Origin: a bacterium
GTDB lineage: Bacteria; Patescibacteriota; Minisyncoccia; Phycocordibacterales; Phycocordibacteraceae
DNA: 13,194 nt
Reading direction: 5' to 3'
NCBI GenBank assembly: GCA_021812955.1
Contig: JAKAMJ010000008.1
Location: 1-13,194, forward strand
Program-made: the position numbers and the translations under genes
The notes under the pieces: generated by a model
The model's input: the letters and a program-made list of their open reading frames with translations, nothing else
Databases searched by the model: none
What the model was told of the DNA's origin: nothing
Part shown: positions 10,848-13,194 of the stretch, piece by piece
Layout of the letters: every line of letters begins with the position of its first letter
Numbering within the stretch: the first letter of the stretch is position 1

Positions 10848-12843
10848 CTTGATAGCAGAGCCCATGTTTGGATTTTTCGGAAACGGGTCGAGCGTCAGCG
10901 TACAGGAGGCGTACGAGAGCCTCGGTCGAGATGACAGCGTCCTTATCGACGTGCGCAGCGCGGCAGAGGTCGCCGCGCAAGGGGTCAAGGGCGCGGTAAA
11001 CGTGCCGCTCGAGAAGATCCAAAGCGCGGTTCCGAAGCTCGGCGGATATAAGCATGTATACCTTATCTGCCGGTCGGGTAGCCGGAGCGGCATGGCCGCT
11101 CAGATGCTCCGCTCGCTCGGCGTCCCGCAGGCGAAGAACGTGGAAGGCGGACTGATAGCCTGGGCACGCGCCGGCTTGCCTGGCGCGTAACCGGGTAGCA
11201 TGCCCGGAGGATCCGCTCTCGGCCCAATTCCCCGCGTCTGCCCGTGTTGCAGCATCTCGTTTTTCGGTTAGAATGCATTTATTCCGGTGTAGCTCAATGG
11301 TAGAGCAGCGCCCTGTTAAGGCGTTGGTTGTAGGTTCGAATCCTACCGCCGGAGCCCAGACTTGGTGAGGGTCAGAAATACGGGAATTTTCATGCGCGGC
11401 GGCTACCGCCGCGTAGAGGGAATGCGCCGTGCCAGAGACTTTTTGATTTTGGAGTTGCAGGTTCGAGCCGAAGATTTTTTGAAGGGCGGATTTTTTGGCG
11501 GGGAGAGAGGGGCCTTTTTGGATTTCCTCTAGCATTTCCACCTCTTTTACCCATGCTTGCATGGGTTCGAGCCACGCGGTGCCGTCTCGCTCCAAACGCT
11601 CGATTTGCTCCTGTATCGTCCGCTTGTCGGACATAAGCGCGCGTCGCCGCGAAAGGTAGGCGTCGCGCTCGATATCCTGCGCGATGTAGAGGTCGGTGAG
11701 GCGGTCGAGCTTCTTATCCGCCTCGCGCAGTTCCTCGCGGAGCGCTCGCACGGCGTCAACGGTCGTGCACTCCTCGTCGTGTTTGTCCTCCTCCATCCGG
11801 CGCTCGAAGTCCCGCGCCCACTCGCTCGGGAGTACGAACATGGCGAGGAGCTCGGAAAAATCGGCGGCGAGCGTTTCTTCGCGGACATACGGTTGCGAAC
11901 AGCGAGCCGCCGATTTTTTCGTACAGCGATAGTACACATAGCGGTGGACGTTGCCGTTCTTCTGGCGCTTCACGCGCACCTCGGCCGTTATCGCCATGCC
12001 GCACTCGCCGCATTTCATCAGGCCACAGAACACTTGCGGCTCGGTCGCGGCGACTTGCGGATGTCCGCGCTCCTCCATTACCTTCTGCACCTTGTCCCAG
12101 AGCCGCTTGTCCACGATAGGCGTATGCCGCCCTTCGTGAAGCTCGCCCATATAGAGAAAGTGGCCGTAGTAGAAAGGGTTGGCGAGGATGAATTTGACGC
12201 GGTCGTTGTGGATGCGGTTGCCGTAGAGACTACGAACGCCGTTGTCGTACAGAAATTGCCCGATGTCTTCGAGCCGCTTCGTGCCGGTTGCGTATCGCTC
12301 AAACGCGGCGCGGATCACTTTCGATTTCTTGCGGTCGAGCGCGATGGTCTTGGTGCGCGGGTCGTTCCTGTACCCCGCCGGAGCCGTGCCCGGGAAGTGT
12401 CCTTGCCGCGCCTTGGCGCGGAGCCCGCGTGCCGTGTTCACGGAAAGCTCGCGGATAAACTGATTCGCCATCCCGAACTCCACCGACATCATGAGCACGT
12501 TGTCGGCCGGATAGTACGCGCGGTCGTGCGTTTGGATATGCGCGATAATGCCGCTTTGGAGGAGCCACTGTACCTGTCCGCCGTCCACCGGATTTCGCGC
12601 GAGTCGGTCGATTTTCCAGCAAATGATGCCTTGCGCGTCGCCCTTCTGTATCCGCGCCATCATCTCGTTGAACACAGGACGGCCGGGCATCTTCGCGCTT
12701 TTCTTCTCGACAAACTCCTCCGCGATTTCTAGCCCCTCCCGCCGCGCGAGCGCGCGGAGCTCAGCAAGCTGCGCCTCGATAGAGAGGACTTGCATGTCCT
12801 CGGTGTCGGTTGACTTGCGAGCGTAGAGGAAATAGCTAGCCAT
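10759..12843 (-). CDS. Large serine recombinase (integrase), stop-less 3' end
   Basis: The recognisable protein is residues 1 to about 495 (12843 down to about 11359). The resolvase catalytic domain has YARKSTD with nucleophile Ser11, then CWKIDRLARNPVDGG (75-89) and MANQFIRELSVNTARGLRAK (125-144). The Recombinase domain covers about 155-265. A zinc ribbon has C278, C281, C307 and C315. A coiled coil follows at about 365-420, then KSALQKIFGSNLQLQNQKV. Such integrases join attP and attB by Ser-linked double-strand exchange. From residue about 497 the frame reads antisense through tRNA-Asn (VGFEPTTNALTGRCSTIELH) and meets no stop until 10759, running opposite the rhodanese gene. That tail is probably not a real domain. 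ATG 12843 was chosen over TTG 12861. AAGGAG sits 1 nt before it and an extended -10 ends 8 nt before it. Confidence 0.85.
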   Translation of the reverse strand: MASYFLYARKSTDTEDMQVLSIEAQLAELRALARREGLEIAEEFVEKKSAKMPGRPVFNEMMARIQKGDAQGIICWKIDRLARNPVDGGQVQWLLQSGIIAHIQTHDRAYYPADNVLMMSVEFGMANQFIRELSVNTARGLRAKARQGHFPGTAPAGYRNDPRTKTIALDRKKSKVIRAAFERYATGTKRLEDIGQFLYDNGVRSLYGNRIHNDRVKFILANPFYYGHFLYMGELHEGRHTPIVDKRLWDKVQKVMEERGHPQVAATEPQVFCGLMKCGECGMAITAEVRVKRQKNGNVHRYVYYRCTKKSAARCSQPYVREETLAADFSELLAMFVLPSEWARDFERRMEEDKHDEECTTVDAVRALREELREADKKLDRLTDLYIAQDIERDAYLSRRRALMSDKRTIQEQIERLERDGTAWLEPMQAWVKEVEMLEEIQKGPSLPAKKSALQKIFGSNLQLQNQKVSGTAHSLYAAVAAAHENSRISDPHQVWAPAVGFEPTTNALTGRCSTIELHRNKCILTEKRDAATRADAGNWAESGSSGHATRLRARQAGACPGYQSAFHVLRLRDAERAEHLSGHAAPATRPADKVYMLISAELRNRALDLLERHVYRALDPLRGDLCRAAHVDKDAVISTEALVRLLYADARPVSEKSKHGLCYQATPLSARTSRNGSRGALYARRSIHHHSRM
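10864..11190 (+). CDS. Rhodanese-like sulfurtransferase
   Basis: This 108-residue single rhodanese domain has LIDVRSAAEVAAQGVKGAVN (27-46) as the first CH2A-like block. The active-site loop is CRSGSRSG (69-76), with Cys69 as the persulfide carrier, and the closing motif is VEGGLIAWARAGLP (93-106). The six-residue loop CRSGSR fits sulfur-handling rhodaneses. Longer seven-residue loops are typical of Cdc25-type phosphatases. Sulfur donor and acceptor are unknown. The start is ATG 10864. A TTG at 10849 is an upstream alternative and both lack a good Shine-Dalgarno, so translation may depend on the SET gene 16 nt upstream. The whole gene lies antisense to the 3' overrun of the serine recombinase frame. 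Confidence 0.9.
   Translation: MFGFFGNGSSVSVQEAYESLGRDDSVLIDVRSAAEVAAQGVKGAVNVPLEKIQSAVPKLGGYKHVYLICRSGSRSGMAAQMLRSLGVPQAKNVEGGLIAWARAGLPGA
11247..11274 (+). promoter_or_regulatory. Promoter of tRNA-Asn
   Basis: TTGCAG (11247-11252), 16-nt spacer and TAGAAT (11269-11274). The -10 ends 8 nt before the mature tRNA 5' end, so the primary transcript would carry almost no 5' leader. Confidence 0.6.
11283..11354 (+). tRNA. tRNA-Asn (anticodon GUU)
   Basis: The cloverleaf folds cleanly. The acceptor is TCCGGTG / CGCCGGA (one G-U), followed by discriminator G. The D arm is GCTC/GAGC. The anticodon stem is GCGCC/GGCGT around loop CTGTTAA with anticodon GTT, and the T arm is GTAGG/CCTAC around TTCGAAT. 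The 3' CCA is not encoded (GCCC follows), so it must be added by CCA-adding enzyme. The tRNA 3' end marks the junction with the apparent integrated element. Confidence 0.97.
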
Positions 12844-12851
12844 ACTCCTTA

Positions 12852-12860
12852 AGTATAGCA
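12852..12860 (-). promoter_or_regulatory. Extended -10 of the recombinase gene
   Basis: Minus-strand TGCTATACT ends 8 nt before ATG 12843, predicting a leader of 0-2 nt. No -35 is apparent. Confidence 0.6.
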
Positions 12861-12874
12861 ACCATACCTGGCCC

Positions 12875-12917
12875 GTCTATTGACTATCCACTGTCTATCG
12901 TCTATCATGGATAGATA
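12875..12917. repeat. Heptamer repeat cluster, likely operators
   Basis: Four direct G(T/A)CTAT(C/T) heptamers occur at 12875, 12882, 12893 and 12900: two abutting pairs 4 nt apart. The last runs into the perfect palindrome TCTATC-ATG-GATAGA (12901-12915). They cover the rightward promoter and lie just upstream of the leftward one, so they are well placed for a regulator of both genes. Confidence 0.65.
12880..12908 (+). promoter_or_regulatory. Sigma-70 promoter of the rightward element gene
   Basis: TTGACT (12880-12885), 17-nt spacer, TATCAT (12903-12908): five of six matches in each box. Predicted start is near 12915, 20 nt before the ATG at 12935. The boxes are embedded in the heptamer repeats. 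Confidence 0.7.
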
Positions 12918-12934
12918 AAGATAACCAACCCCCT

Positions 12935-13194
12935 ATGACTAAGCTAAAAATCGATTTGCGCAGTGGTGTGCTAGAGGTTGAAGGCGAGGAGTCCTTTGTC
13001 CGAGAAATTTATAATGAATACAAAGAGAAAATCTCTACGGCAGAACTGCCGGTTATGGATGAGGTGCAACACGCGCCTCAAGAGACGGAGTCTCATTCCA
13101 GAAAGCCGCGAGTCAAGCGTGCAAATGGGAGCAAAACAACTAGCAAAAGAAAGGAATCTTACCAGATTGTAAAAGATCTAGACCCTTCTGCGAA
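12935..13194 (+). CDS. Hypothetical element-borne protein, N-terminal part
   Basis: The frame from ATG 12935 stays open to the window end (86 complete codons, then a partial one). The visible part begins MTKLKIDLRSGVLEVEGEES, then FVREIYNEYKEKI: a short beta-strand pair followed by a helix. The phrase 'EVEGEESFVREIY' resembles the N-terminal module found on various bacterial and archaeal hypothetical proteins. A charged low-complexity linker (about residues 45-72, rich in Ser, Lys and Arg) and a possible second domain (YQIVKDLDPSA) follow. The DNA is more AT-rich than genes left of the tRNA, consistent with horizontally acquired cargo. It is divergent from the recombinase and shares its repeat-bearing control region. 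No function can be assigned. Confidence 0.65.
   Translation, partial: MTKLKIDLRSGVLEVEGEESFVREIYNEYKEKISTAELPVMDEVQHAPQETESHSRKPRVKRANGSKTTSKRKESYQIVKDLDPSA

Larger units (their letters stand above)
11355..13194. mobile_element. Left part of a putative tRNA-Asn integrated element
   Basis: A serine recombinase gene abuts the 3' end of tRNA-Asn and points towards it, the standard arrangement for integrative elements whose attachment site is in or beside a tRNA. The accessory gene at 12935 is more AT-rich than the genes left of the tRNA. The right end and second attachment copy are outside the window, so the extent is open. Confidence 0.5.

Noticed and set aside
11191..11207. CCGGG/CCCGG hairpin after the rhodanese gene as a terminator
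   Set aside because: Only 5 bp with a 7-nt loop and no T-run, so the evidence is too weak to call.
10759..11282. Recombinase C-terminal overrun as a genuine extra domain
   Set aside because: It is simply the antisense of the rhodanese gene and tRNA flank, with low-complexity Arg/Ala composition.
11343..11411. 9-bp direct repeat CTACCGCCG in the tRNA 3' end (11343) and 60 bp downstream (11403) as an attachment core
   Set aside because: It is GC-rich, short, and lies within a hairpin of the recombinase coding sequence. The true second copy should be at the element's far end.
11557..12732. Long 391-codon frame on the plus strand
   Set aside because: It lies opposite the serine recombinase, has no recognisable domain and is a GC-driven shadow frame.
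1..13194. CRISPR array or tandem repeat array
   Set aside because: No regularly spaced repeats of suitable length were seen. The only repeat clusters are short operator-like heptamers.

Overview
This window looks like part of a GC-rich Patescibacteria (Candidate Phyla Radiation, Parcubacteria-like) chromosome. That is inferred from protein style and layout: short ABC-F and EngB proteins, a DKNYY-repeat protein, a 3D-domain exported protein, a solitary SET-domain protein, many small genes of unknown family, and compact gene ends with GC-rich hairpins. UGA is used as a stop, so this is not the recoded (code 25) group. No 16S rRNA or phylogenetic marker is present, so the assignment is tentative.

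Layout. Positions 1-2049 (+) hold the tail of an NAD(P)-linked flavin reductase, a TspO/MBR membrane protein, a small one-helix membrane protein overlapping engB by ATGA, and a protein resembling BECR-type nucleases. A convergent intergenic region (2050-2193) holds back-to-back terminators around a compact foldable stretch. An rluF-like pseudouridine synthase follows on the minus strand. Positions 3007-5076 carry three divergent paralogues of a family I cannot name, which share a YGIP motif. The first and third have near-superimposable leaders. Next come an ABC-F ATPase, a membrane-anchored DKNYY-repeat protein preceded by two perfect hairpins, an atypical Nramp-related metal transporter, a secreted 3D (double-psi beta-barrel) protein, a SET-domain methyltransferase with a rhodanese-like protein, and tRNA-Asn(GUU).

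Downstream of the tRNA lies what appears to be one end of an integrated element. A large serine recombinase on the minus strand points at the tRNA and has no stop codon before it: its frame runs antisense through the tRNA and on to 10759. A divergent control region with four heptamer repeats separates it from a rightward gene cut off by the window end.

The most general regulatory observation is that at least six protein genes have a -10 box (often extended, TGnTAnnnT) ending only 6-8 nt before the ATG, with no Shine-Dalgarno. This predicts leaderless or nearly leaderless mRNAs. The YGIP paralogues are the clear exception, with strong Shine-Dalgarno sequences. No CRISPR array or rRNA is visible, and no gene-free stretch exceeds 300 bases.
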